From an uncultured Rhodospirillaceae bacterium (lineage in GTDB: Bacteria; Pseudomonadota; Alphaproteobacteria; CAAGCB01; CAG-977), in assembly GCA_900550445.1 (NCBI GenBank), contig URSF01000033.1, positions 1-23,154 on the forward strand: a stretch of DNA of 23,154 nucleotides, written 5' to 3'. A program made the position numbers and the translations under genes. The notes below the pieces were generated by a model, which worked only from the letters and a program-made list of their open reading frames with translations, made no database searches and was not told where the DNA came from. Numbering within the stretch: position 1 is the first letter of the stretch; each line of letters starts with the position of its first letter. This document shows, one piece after another, positions 1 to 7,239 of the stretch.

Positions 1-81
1 AAGTTTTCTTTCCCGCCGTTGTTTTGTTTTCTTATAAAAAAACAGGAAACAATCCCTCACCTCTATCTGTTATTTATTCGT

Positions 82-297
82 TTATCCGGATTTGACACGG
101 TCATACGCCCAATCCGGTCGCGAGCATAATTTGCGCACATCATCTGCTTCTACCGTCGCGCCGCACCAAAAACGCAACCCGGCCGTCGCGTCTTTATACG
201 CGTTGCAGTCAAACGCAACACCTTCGTCCCCCGGCAGTGCAACCATTCTTTTTACAACGTCCTTTTGTTCTTCGGGCGGTTTTCCCCCCTCTGACTC
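82..297 (-). pseudogene. serC: 3' relic of serC (phosphoserine aminotransferase)
   Basis: About 71 codons ending at a TAA encode a peptide whose C-terminal half follows the end of alphaproteobacterial SerC, the PLP enzyme converting 3-phosphohydroxypyruvate to phosphoserine. Seen: DEGVAF..NAYKDA, then GLRFWCGATVE, then a DWAYDRVKSG tail. From memory the intact family reads EGVAYDIGAYRDAPPGLRIWCGATVE followed by LDWAF. A full SerC is roughly 370-390 aa, so about four fifths is absent. The region where the rest should lie is occupied by a terminator (303-332) and a zinc-ribbon gene. The frame stays open back through the terminator, but that reading is not credible as coding. The only internal ATG of note is at 246, with a weak upstream AAGGA. 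I read this as a remnant left by a deletion or rearrangement. Family assignment is from recalled motifs. Confidence 0.55.
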
Positions 298-302
298 CTG
301 CG

Positions 303-332
303 CAAAAAAAAAGCGGCGATGTTTCGCCGCTC
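303..332 (-). terminator. Rho-independent terminator of the 840-aa/61-aa unit
   Basis: On the minus strand a perfect 7-bp GC-rich stem (AGCGGCG at 325-331 complement, pairing with 312-318) with a 6-nt loop is followed by nine T residues. It starts about 6 nt after the stop codon of the zinc-ribbon gene and separates that gene from the serC relic. Confidence 0.9.
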
Positions 333-337
333 CGGTT

Positions 338-523
338 TTATTGATTTTCGTCTTTGACATATTCTGTTCTGGGCGGTTCCGCCGCAGCGACGGCCCCGAT
401 TTCCAACCCGCAGAAATCGCAGTGAAACTCTTCTTTTTCATTAAAGTCATCACTTAAAAGAACATAGACTTTATTCCTTTTATGGCAATGCGGGCAAACG
501 ACTTCATAGACAACTTCTTTCAT
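338..523 (-). CDS. Small zinc-ribbon protein, function unknown
   Basis: 61 aa. Two CxxC knuckles, CPHC (residues 10-13) and CDFC (about 35-38), can bind one zinc ion in a zinc-ribbon fold. The last 20 residues are a short acidic tail. The ATG overlaps the TGA of the upstream 840-aa gene (ATGA, 4-nt overlap), so the two are probably translationally coupled and transcribed from the promoter near 3076-3105. A strong terminator follows immediately. Small zinc ribbons of this kind occur as nucleic-acid or protein-binding accessories, but nothing here tells which. The overlap suggests a partner role for the large protein. The reading frame is well supported; the function is not known. Confidence 0.75.
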   Translation of the reverse strand: MKEVVYEVVCPHCHKRNKVYVLLSDDFNEKEEFHCDFCGLEIGAVAAAEPPRTEYVKDENQ

Positions 524-3042
524 GATCTGCTTCCCTCATTCAGCCGCTGATGAAAAGCCGGCGGCATATTATTTATTTTGTTCAGATTTCCTTGCAACGA
601 CATTTGTTTTTTCGACCCATCGCCGGCAACAGTTTCCTGTTCTGTATGAGCACCGACTTTTTGTTGCAGAGAAACCTTTTGTTTCGGAGCTTCCCGCCAT
701 GCCGTCCACCCTTTTGTTTCGGGATCTTTCAACAAAACGCTTTGCATAATATCCGCCATACCGTCACGATCTTTGATCATTTTGACAAAATCAGATGGCG
801 TTGCAAACCCGTCCAAAGGCACGCCGACCAGACAAACATCGCGCCCGATGCTGTTTGATACGATAGTATCTCTTTTTCCGCTGTTATATACCGCAGGTTT
901 TTGAAAAACAGCAATCGGTTTGCCCGTCGATGATTTTTCGGCAGGAATATATCCGGCCGGGATTTCCGGCTTTCCGTCCACGACTTCGATTTTCGACACA
1001 TCAACGTTCTGACGCCCCCAGTCATAATGCAAATCCTGATAAAAAGCGTCTCGCAGACCGAATTCCGTCAACTCTCCGCTCCGGTTCTTTTTAATCAACC
1101 AACATAAAGTATGTTCTTCCAGGTTATGCATTTTTTGCGTTGTATCAACAAGATATTTTCCATCTTCTGTCATTTGAGGAGCATACAGCTTATCAACCAT
1201 TATCGGATTACCGTTTTCATCTTTTAAAATCGTATATTCCGTATCACTGTGCCACTTCTTTTTTTCTTCTTGTTTCATGACAACCGGCATTCTGACTTCG
1301 ACGTCTGCCGTCCTTAACTCCGTATCCAGAATATCGAAAAACTTTTGCGCCTGTTGCCCTTTTGTTTCGACGGTATTTCCCTGCCACGCAGAATAATACA
1401 TCTCGCTCAGACATTCGTTCATTTGCTGTTTCTGCCACATATCAAACATAATTTGCTTAACCTGCGCATGATGGCGGCAATCCCCCATTCCCAAAGCAAA
1501 AATGGCTGAAATATTTGTTCTTGTATCAACGTTTTTGTCTTTATCGCCTATTTTTTTCCCGCAGGCGCGCAGCACGGATTTTACGGTGGCGTCATACACG
1601 GATTCGCCGTTTTCATTTTTGCTCAGAGCATTATTTTCCATATGCAGATTGCTGCCGGCGAAATTTTCCGTGGTAAACGTCTGTCGAATAAACCGATCGG
1701 CGACACACATAAACAATTCCGGGTCTTTAATTTCCGTTAACGGAGACAACATCAGCTGCGCCATATCGGCGCCGGGGATCGATTTGTCAAATTTAATCCC
1801 CAGCTCTGCCGGAGTCATTTTGACCAACCCGGTAAACAGCCGTAAATCTTTTCTGGACACCGTATGATCCGGCAGCTGTCCGCCGAACGCCATATTTCCG
1901 CTGACCCGGTTTGTCCCGCGGAAAGCCGAACCGCACCCGCGGTAAGAATAACTGTGATCCCGCACGGCCTGCAGCTTGGGATCTTCGGTCATATACCGGT
2001 CTTTGTTCAGCTCGTGCTTAAAAACAATCACGTCTGTTTTTCTTCCGCTTTTATCTTCTTGCGGCACGGCGGATTCTTTTAATCCTTCCAGCCTCCGACA
2101 AACAGCTGCGACATGTTCGGACGGCATGGATTTTGATATGCGGTCCATATCTCTGGCGATATCGTCCAGCTCCCACTGATACCGAATACTGTTTTCCAAC
2201 CGGTTGTACAGATGATTGATCACTTTTTTATCTTCGCCGGCGATGCAGGCGGCCTGCAAAGCGGCAGAGACACAAAAGTAATCATTTGATTCTTCCGCCC
2301 CGTCGCGCAAAGCGGCCAGATATACGACTTTTGCCGTTTCTCTGGCTCTGTCGGTTTTTCCCAACATAATATTGCCGTGAACAGCCTGAATACCGACCGA
2401 AGATTCCAACGTTGCCATAAATCCCGATTCCAACCGAGCCACGGAATCAGTCATTAATTCTTTTTTCCGCTTTCCTTCGGCCGTTTTGTCGGCCATTTCC
2501 GTTTTATCGGCGATATACCGCAGACACCGCCCGATATTTTCATATGCGACTCCGTTGCCGTACCCTTCGTCAATCAGCTTCAGACAAATATCCATTGAAA
2601 AGTGGTAATCCCACATTTTATCGGCCAGCTTTTCACTGTTGGTTTTCCCATCATCGACCGGCTTTCCGCGCGGCACTTTACGATAAGCGACGGCCAGCTG
2701 TTCGCAGACCATGGGAGCATTTTTAAAATCTTCGTTATCCGCCTTTTTATATAAAGAAATCATTTTATCAAAAGCGGCCAGATCGCGGTAAGCCGAAAAT
2801 AACGCCATGATCTGACTGGAATCCAAATGCTCGGTTCCCTGATTAACGATCCGGTCCAGCGCCGCTAATTTTTCTTCTTTGGATCTGTAATCTTCTTTGC
2901 CGTCTTTTCCGTGATTCGGCCCCGTAACAGCCATTGCGGCGCTGATTTGCGCTGCAAAATCGCGTTTTTCAACGGTTCTGGAAGCATTTTGGTTAAAAGA
3001 ATCAGATAATTCGGAAAAATTAATCAAATGATCGCGCTTCAT
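520..3042 (-). CDS. Large cytoplasmic protein, TPR/TRAFs-binding-like N-half with possible Cys-hydrolase C-half
   Basis: 840 aa, no signal peptide or membrane segment. I place the start at ATG 3042 (MKRDHLINF), preceded by AAAGGGG at 8-nt spacing; an in-frame ATG at 3063 lacks a ribosome site. Residues about 55-310 are helical with repeat character (LFSAYRDLAAFDKMISLYKK; AVHGNIMLGKTDRARETAKV). From memory this resembles the DUF4071/TRAFs-binding repeat family. Residues about 360-460 include a glycine-rich SYSYRGCGSAFRG stretch. Around residue 522 is GDCRHHAQVKQIMFDMW, reminiscent of the Cys-containing helix start of transglutaminase-like cysteine hydrolases; a later EEHTLCW (His 644) and DLHYDWG (Asp 674) could complete a triad. 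That active site is a guess. The 3' end overlaps the zinc-ribbon gene by 4 nt. Confidence 0.8.
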   Translation of the reverse strand: MKRDHLINFSELSDSFNQNASRTVEKRDFAAQISAAMAVTGPNHGKDGKEDYRSKEEKLAALDRIVNQGTEHLDSSQIMALFSAYRDLAAFDKMISLYKKADNEDFKNAPMVCEQLAVAYRKVPRGKPVDDGKTNSEKLADKMWDYHFSMDICLKLIDEGYGNGVAYENIGRCLRYIADKTEMADKTAEGKRKKELMTDSVARLESGFMATLESSVGIQAVHGNIMLGKTDRARETAKVVYLAALRDGAEESNDYFCVSAALQAACIAGEDKKVINHLYNRLENSIRYQWELDDIARDMDRISKSMPSEHVAAVCRRLEGLKESAVPQEDKSGRKTDVIVFKHELNKDRYMTEDPKLQAVRDHSYSYRGCGSAFRGTNRVSGNMAFGGQLPDHTVSRKDLRLFTGLVKMTPAELGIKFDKSIPGADMAQLMLSPLTEIKDPELFMCVADRFIRQTFTTENFAGSNLHMENNALSKNENGESVYDATVKSVLRACGKKIGDKDKNVDTRTNISAIFALGMGDCRHHAQVKQIMFDMWQKQQMNECLSEMYYSAWQGNTVETKGQQAQKFFDILDTELRTADVEVRMPVVMKQEEKKKWHSDTEYTILKDENGNPIMVDKLYAPQMTEDGKYLVDTTQKMHNLEEHTLCWLIKKNRSGELTEFGLRDAFYQDLHYDWGRQNVDVSKIEVVDGKPEIPAGYIPAEKSSTGKPIAVFQKPAVYNSGKRDTIVSNSIGRDVCLVGVPLDGFATPSDFVKMIKDRDGMADIMQSVLLKDPETKGWTAWREAPKQKVSLQQKVGAHTEQETVAGDGSKKQMSLQGNLNKINNMPPAFHQRLNEGSRS

Positions 3043-3075
3043 TAAAACAACCCCTTTTATCATTACTTACCTTAC

Positions 3076-3105
3076 AAAATAACAAAAAATCCTTTAGAAA
3101 GTCAA
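3076..3105 (-). promoter_or_regulatory. Sigma70-like promoter of the 840-aa gene
   Basis: On the minus strand, TTGACT (complement of 3100-3105) and TATTTT (complement of 3076-3081) are separated by 18 nt, placing the start of transcription roughly 25 nt before the ATG at 3042. Confidence 0.55.
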
Positions 3106-3165
3106 CTGAATTTTTAGACAAAATTTCCCGAAATTTTTTCTTGCTTTCCTCTAGATTATTTTCGC

Positions 3166-3195
3166 TTGACTTTCTTTGAATTGTTATTTTATTAT
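3166..3195 (+). promoter_or_regulatory. Sigma70-like promoter of the riboswitch-ATPase transcript
   Basis: TTGACT (3166-3171), an 18-nt spacer and TATTAT (3190-3195). The predicted start near 3202 falls directly in front of the first paired base of the riboswitch (3206), as expected for a leader-encoded sensor. Confidence 0.65.
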
Positions 3196-3203
3196 TTCTT
3201 TGT

Positions 3204-3298
3204 CCCATGAGGGAGTAGTTTGCGCACAACGTGTGTGTGGCAAGTCAACACCGTGGCCGCGATGTCGGTCTGGCTTGTCTTAAAGAACAAGACTCATG
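3204..3298 (+). ncRNA. yybP-ykoY-type Mn2+ riboswitch aptamer
   Basis: The leader contains GAGGGAGTAG (3209-3218), matching the family's GGGGAGUAG core, then GTCAACACCGTG (3244-3255), GATGTCGGTCTGGC (3261-3274) and the terminal AACAAGAC (3286-3293), in the order I recall for yybP-ykoY. The closing P1 helix is CATGAG (3206-3211) with CTCATG (3293-3298), a perfect 6-bp match across 81 nt. The family is known to sense Mn2+ and to control exporters, including P-type ATPases such as L. lactis YoaB and the E. coli MntP exporter. The downstream gene here is a P-type ATPase, which agrees. Assigned by eye, without a covariance model. Confidence 0.87.
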
Positions 3299-3340
3299 TA
3301 CAGACTGAACGTTTTTCAGTTCGTACATGAGTCTTTTTTT
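3289..3340 (+). terminator. Riboswitch expression platform: intrinsic terminator competing with P1
   Basis: A 13-bp perfect stem pairs 3289-3301 with 3323-3335, with an inner ACTGAA/TTCAGT helix (3304-3309, 3315-3320), followed by TTTTTTT (3334-3340). The 5' arm contains CTCATG (3293-3298), which is also the 3' strand of the aptamer P1. The two helices cannot coexist. Ligand binding that stabilises P1 should therefore block the terminator, giving an ON switch when Mn2+ is high. Confidence 0.85.
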
Positions 3341-3362
3341 AAACTTAAAAGAGGTGCTATTT

Positions 3363-6020
3363 ATGGACGCTTTTACAAAGACTAAACAGCAGGTTTTAGA
3401 CGAACTGGGCGTTTCTGAACAAAAAGGCCTGTCCGAAGAACAGGCTGTCGACAACGCCGTTCGTTTCGGCGTCAATCAGTTATCCCGCCCGCCGCAGGAA
3501 TCTTTGTTAAAGAAAATATGGAACAACCTGACCGAACCGATGGTTTTAATGCTGGTCATTGCCGCCATTATCGCTTTCGGCGTCAATTACGCCCGCGGCC
3601 TGAACGGCGATGAAACGGAATACATCGAATGTGTCGGCATTATCGCCGCCATTTTTCTGTCCGTTGCCATTTCTCTGATTATGGAAGGCAAAAGTGCCAA
3701 AGCATTTGAAGCCTTAAATAAAATGAAGGACGACATTCCGGCCAAAGTTTTCAGAAACGGGAAAGTTCGCCTGATCAGCCAGAAAGACATTGTCGTCGGC
3801 GACATTGTCTGCCTGGGAACGGGGGCGAAAGTCCCTGCCGACGGCCGTCTGCTGGAAAGCGTCGACTTGCGCGTGGAGGAAGCCTCTTTAACCGGTGAAA
3901 GCGAAGCCGTCAAAAAAGATGCCGACGCCGTTTTTTCCGATCCGAAAACACCGCTGGCCGACCGGACGAACATGCTTTATTCGGGAACATTCGTCACGGC
4001 CGGTTCCGGCACCATGGTCGTCACGGCTGTCGGCAACGAAACGGAATTCGGCCAGATTGCCAAAGAATTGTCCTCTACGGAAAAAAGCCTGACCCCGCTG
4101 CAGGAAAAACTGGCTCATCTGGGCAGCGTTATTGCGATTTGGGGCGTTTCCATGGCCACTTTGGCCTTTTTAATCCAGCTGGGCATGTTCATTTCCGACG
4201 GAACGGCAAACCTCAATAACGTTTCGGAAGCCTTCATCACCAGCATTGTCCTGATCGTAGCCGCCGTGCCCGAAGGCCTGCCGACGACGGTCGCCATCTG
4301 TCTGGCGATCAACATCATCAAAATGTCCAAAGAAAACGCTTTGGTCAAAAAAATGATCGCCTGCGAAACAATCGGCTGCATCAACGTTATTTGTTCGGAT
4401 AAAACGGGCACCTTGACGGAAAACAGAATGACCGTGCAGCAGGTCTGCGAACGCGGCATTTTAAAACAGCCGCAGGACGTTGCGGATATGGATCTGCTAA
4501 AAAACTTCAGCCTGAATTCGACGGCTGATATCGGCATTGAAAACAACGCCTACACCTTTATCGGCAATCCGACGGAATGCGCTCTTCTGGTCGCGGCGGA
4601 CAAAGCCGGAAAAGATTATCAGCAGATCCGCAAATCGTTCGGCATCGCACACGTTTATCCGTTTTCTTCGGATACAAAGAACATGACGACCGTTGTCCGC
4701 GGTGAAAACGGCTATACCGTTTATACCAAAGGCAGTCCTGAAAAAATTCTGTCGATGTGTTCTTTGGACGCCGCGGAAAAACAAAAGTACGAAGAACAAA
4801 TCACCGCTTTTCAGAAAAAGGCTTGCCGCGTTATCGGCTTTGCCCACAAAAACATCGAAACCTGCCCGGATTTTGAAACCCGGCGCGACGATATTGAAAG
4901 CAATTTGATTTTCGACGGCTTTACCGCTATTGCCGATCCGCTGCGCAAAGAAGTCTATGACGCCGTGCGCAGCTGCCGCAAAGCCGGCATTGACGTCAAA
5001 ATGCTGACAGGCGACAACATCGTCACCGCAACGGCGATTGCGAACGATTTGTCTTTGCTTGACGAAAATCACATAGCTCTGGAAGCCAAGGACATAGATG
5101 CGTTAAGCGAAAAAGAACTGTTCGATCTTTTGCCGAAAATCCGCGTTATCGCCCGCAGCACGCCCGTTATTAAAATGCGTGTCGTCAAAGCGTTAAAGGC
5201 AATGAAATGCGTTGTTGCCGTAACCGGCGACGGCATTAATGACGCTCCTGCGATTAAAAACGCGGATATCGGCCTGGCCATGGGCATATCCGGAACGGAA
5301 GTATCCAAGGAAGCCAGCGACGTTGTCCTGCTGGACGATTCTTTTTCAACAATTGTCAAAGCCATTCAATGGGGCCGCGGTATTTATGAAAACTTCCAGC
5401 GTTTTATCCTGTTTCAGCTGACGGTCAACTTGTCTTCGGTTGTCGTTGTTTTGGTTTCTCTGCTGGCCGGTTTTCCGACGCCGTTTACGGCTTTACAGCT
5501 GCTGTGGGTCAACCTGATCATGGACGGCCCTCCCGCTTTGACGCTCAGTCTGGAACCGATCCGCAGCACGTTAATGGACAATAAACCGACTCCGCGTAAT
5601 GCGAGCATCGTCACTAAGGAAATGCTGGCGCGCATTGTTTTCAATGGTTTGTTTATTTCCGCCATTTTCATGCTTCAGACCTCTCAAAATATTTTGGGCG
5701 GCACACCGGAACAAAACCGCACGATTTTGTTTACACTGTTCGTGATGTTCCAGCTGATGAACGCTTTTTCCTGCCGGGAATTGACGCACGAAAGCATTTT
5801 CAAACACTTTTTTGACAACAAACTGATGCTGATTGCTTTTGTCGCCACTTTCCTGCTGCAATACGTGATCAGCCAGTACGGCGGTTACGTCTTCGGAACA
5901 GTTCCTCTGCCGACGGAAATGTGGTTGAAAATCATCGGCCTTTCCGCAACAGTCATCATCGCCTCGGAATTTTTCAAAGTGTTGATGACCATTCATCAGA
6001 AATTGAAAGAAAAGAAATAA
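3363..6020 (+). CDS. P2-type cation-transporting ATPase, probably Mn2+ (or Ca2+) exporter
   Basis: 885 aa. An integral inner-membrane ATPase coupling ATP hydrolysis to cation export. All P-type landmarks are present: LTGES in the actuator domain (E179), VPEGLP in the fourth membrane helix (E304), the phosphorylated Asp in SDKTGTLT (D346), KGSPE in the nucleotide-binding domain, MLTGDN and TGDGINDAPA. The sixth-helix motif WVNLIMDGPPALTLSLEP keeps the Asn and Asp that bind Ca2+ or Mn2+ in SERCA/PMCA-like pumps. Length matches the family. Start is ATG 3363 with GAGGTG at 3351-3356; an in-frame ATG at 3327 lies inside the terminator hairpin and is rejected. Sequence alone would suggest a Ca2+ pump, but the Mn2+ riboswitch argues for Mn2+ efflux. 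It is monocistronic: a terminator follows. Confidence 0.95.
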   Translation: MDAFTKTKQQVLDELGVSEQKGLSEEQAVDNAVRFGVNQLSRPPQESLLKKIWNNLTEPMVLMLVIAAIIAFGVNYARGLNGDETEYIECVGIIAAIFLSVAISLIMEGKSAKAFEALNKMKDDIPAKVFRNGKVRLISQKDIVVGDIVCLGTGAKVPADGRLLESVDLRVEEASLTGESEAVKKDADAVFSDPKTPLADRTNMLYSGTFVTAGSGTMVVTAVGNETEFGQIAKELSSTEKSLTPLQEKLAHLGSVIAIWGVSMATLAFLIQLGMFISDGTANLNNVSEAFITSIVLIVAAVPEGLPTTVAICLAINIIKMSKENALVKKMIACETIGCINVICSDKTGTLTENRMTVQQVCERGILKQPQDVADMDLLKNFSLNSTADIGIENNAYTFIGNPTECALLVAADKAGKDYQQIRKSFGIAHVYPFSSDTKNMTTVVRGENGYTVYTKGSPEKILSMCSLDAAEKQKYEEQITAFQKKACRVIGFAHKNIETCPDFETRRDDIESNLIFDGFTAIADPLRKEVYDAVRSCRKAGIDVKMLTGDNIVTATAIANDLSLLDENHIALEAKDIDALSEKELFDLLPKIRVIARSTPVIKMRVVKALKAMKCVVAVTGDGINDAPAIKNADIGLAMGISGTEVSKEASDVVLLDDSFSTIVKAIQWGRGIYENFQRFILFQLTVNLSSVVVVLVSLLAGFPTPFTALQLLWVNLIMDGPPALTLSLEPIRSTLMDNKPTPRNASIVTKEMLARIVFNGLFISAIFMLQTSQNILGGTPEQNRTILFTLFVMFQLMNAFSCRELTHESIFKHFFDNKLMLIAFVATFLLQYVISQYGGYVFGTVPLPTEMWLKIIGLSATVIIASEFFKVLMTIHQKLKEKK

Positions 6021-6030
6021 ACGTTCGAAA

Positions 6031-6064
6031 AAAGAAGGGGGGAAAAATCTTTCCCCCTTTTTTT
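6031..6064 (+). terminator. Rho-independent terminator after the ATPase gene
   Basis: A G-run/A-run and its complement (GGGGGAAA at 6038-6045 with TTTCCCCC ending at 6057) are followed by seven T residues (6058-6064). It begins 11 nt after the ATPase stop. Confidence 0.85.
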
Positions 6065-6073
6065 CGGAATTGA

Positions 6074-6101
6074 TTGACTTTTACCCGAAAACTGAAATGA
6101 T
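6074..6101 (+). promoter_or_regulatory. Possible promoter of the 6120-7209 gene pair
   Basis: TTGACT (6074-6079) and AATGAT (6096-6101) with a 16-nt spacer lie between the ATPase terminator and the next start codon. The -35 is good, the -10 weak. Confidence 0.35.
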
Positions 6102-6119
6102 TGAAAGAACGAGGTAAAA

Positions 6120-6464
6120 ATGACCAAAGCGAGCGACAACCGTTTTTATCATTATGCGGCGCTTTATCTGCGCGAAGAATTTGCAGAAAAAACAGAAACG
6201 CTGAATGATGATGAACTGAAAGACCTGATTGATGATGGTCTGCGGGCGGCGCATGCGAATCATTTTTCAACGCAAGCCGACGCCATGGCTTTTATAGATA
6301 TAGACATGCGCCTGGAAAACGTTTTATCCGATGACGCCCCGCCTGTTTGGGCGCAAAAGATTTTAACGGACACATCTTTGACAAACGAACAGAAACTCAA
6401 CTGCCTCAGAGATGCTTACTGTACGTTTGAATGGCTGGAGCAAACACATGACACAACAAAATAA
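6120..6464 (+). CDS. Small acidic protein, function unknown (possible immunity/antitoxin partner)
   Basis: 114 aa, strongly acidic (for example DDELKDLIDDG), predicted mostly helical, with no signal peptide, membrane segment or recognised domain. ATG 6120 has GAGGT at 6111-6115. Its last 17 nt overlap the start of the following gene, so the two proteins are probably made together. That neighbour looks like a papain-fold cysteine hydrolase, so a role as its inhibitor or immunity protein is plausible. This rests only on context, size and charge. An ordinary accessory protein is equally possible. Confidence 0.7.
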   Translation: MTKASDNRFYHYAALYLREEFAEKTETLNDDELKDLIDDGLRAAHANHFSTQADAMAFIDIDMRLENVLSDDAPPVWAQKILTDTSLTNEQKLNCLRDAYCTFEWLEQTHDTTK

Positions 6465-7209
6465 CCCTGTATATTCAACGGCCGAACACCCGGACCTCAG
6501 CTTTGCAAAAATCCCGCACGAACAGGGAATGAGCTATGAATTCGATCTCCGGACGGAAGTTTCCCCGCTGTTTGAAAAATTCGCCCGCAAATACCATAAA
6601 GCGGAATCTCTGCCGCCGGCGCCGGGATACGAAGCTCCCAGACGCGGTAAAATTTTTGATTTCTTTTATAATAATTCCGGCCATGTGTTTTTCAACCTTG
6701 TAATGAAAAAAGACAATCAAATTATCGGACAGCGCCAGATCGGCTTTTCGGCCGATAAAACGCCGGATCCCGAAAAGGCCGCAAAGATAAAAATCGGCGT
6801 TCCGGGATATGTTTTTGATCAGGAAAAATCAGATCCCAGCTACCATTTTCATAAGACTTACAAACTGACCCGCGAACAATTCGACAATGTTGTCAGGTTT
6901 GTCGAAGACAGCATTAAAAATCCGCCGACGTATCACTGGCCCGTGGCGATGAACTGCGCCCGCTTTGCCAAAAAGGCGGCGCAGGCAGCCGATATTCCGA
7001 ACGCGTCCCTGACCAGCGTCTTTAACCTGCCGATAACGACGCAGGTTTACATGGGCGTATCTAAAGTTGCCGACAAAGTCGAAAAAGCCGCAAAGAAAAT
7101 CAAAAAGATTTTTTCGTCCGACCATATGGCTCCGGTTCCCGAAAAGAAACAGGACGCCGCCGGACGGCTGACCGAAAAACTCCTAAAACGAAAACAAAAC
7201 GAACGCTAA
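6448..7209 (+). CDS. Putative permuted NlpC/P60-like (papain-fold) cysteine hydrolase
   Basis: 253 aa. ATG 6448 (MTQQNNPV) has GGAG at 6437-6440, 7 nt upstream; an upstream in-frame ATG at 6412 has no ribosome site and lies deeper in the previous gene. The arrangement SGHVFFNL (His 79), a G..R.IGF strand, VPGYVFDQ, a KLTREQFDNVV helix and MNCARFAKKAA (Cys 170) fits circularly permuted NlpC/P60-like hydrolases, where the His precedes the Cys. Such folds include peptidoglycan amidases, deacylases and secreted effectors. There is no signal peptide, so the substrate could be cytoplasmic or the protein may be exported by a dedicated system. The C-terminal 50 residues are lysine-rich and probably flexible. 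Family assignment is by recalled pattern; the activity is inferred. Confidence 0.75.
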   Translation: MTQQNNPVYSTAEHPDLSFAKIPHEQGMSYEFDLRTEVSPLFEKFARKYHKAESLPPAPGYEAPRRGKIFDFFYNNSGHVFFNLVMKKDNQIIGQRQIGFSADKTPDPEKAAKIKIGVPGYVFDQEKSDPSYHFHKTYKLTREQFDNVVRFVEDSIKNPPTYHWPVAMNCARFAKKAAQAADIPNASLTSVFNLPITTQVYMGVSKVADKVEKAAKKIKKIFSSDHMAPVPEKKQDAAGRLTEKLLKRKQNER

Positions 7210-7210
7210 A

Positions 7211-7238
7211 AAAACACCCGTCGCCGGGTGTTTTTTTT
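7211..7238. terminator. Bidirectional terminator between convergent genes
   Basis: CACCCG (7215-7220), loop TCGC and CGGGTG (7225-7230) form a stem flanked by seven A residues on the left and eight T residues on the right. It can stop transcription from both the 6120-7209 pair and the opposing 7240-8613 gene. Confidence 0.88.
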
Positions 7239-7239
7239 A

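Noticed and set aside
92..457. Plus-strand 121-codon ORF opposite the serC relic and zinc-ribbon gene.
   Set aside because: It reads antisense through a terminator and a better supported minus-strand gene; composition is not protein-like.
3327..3362. Upstream in-frame ATG for the cation ATPase (12 extra residues).
   Set aside because: It lies inside the 3' arm of the riboswitch terminator and has no ribosome site; ATG 3363 has GAGGTG at proper spacing.
4497..5072. 191-codon minus-strand ORF inside the ATPase gene, and similar long antisense ORFs at 11249-11854 and 5571-5996.
   Set aside because: They are shadows of strongly supported genes on the other strand; they lack ribosome sites and recognisable motifs.
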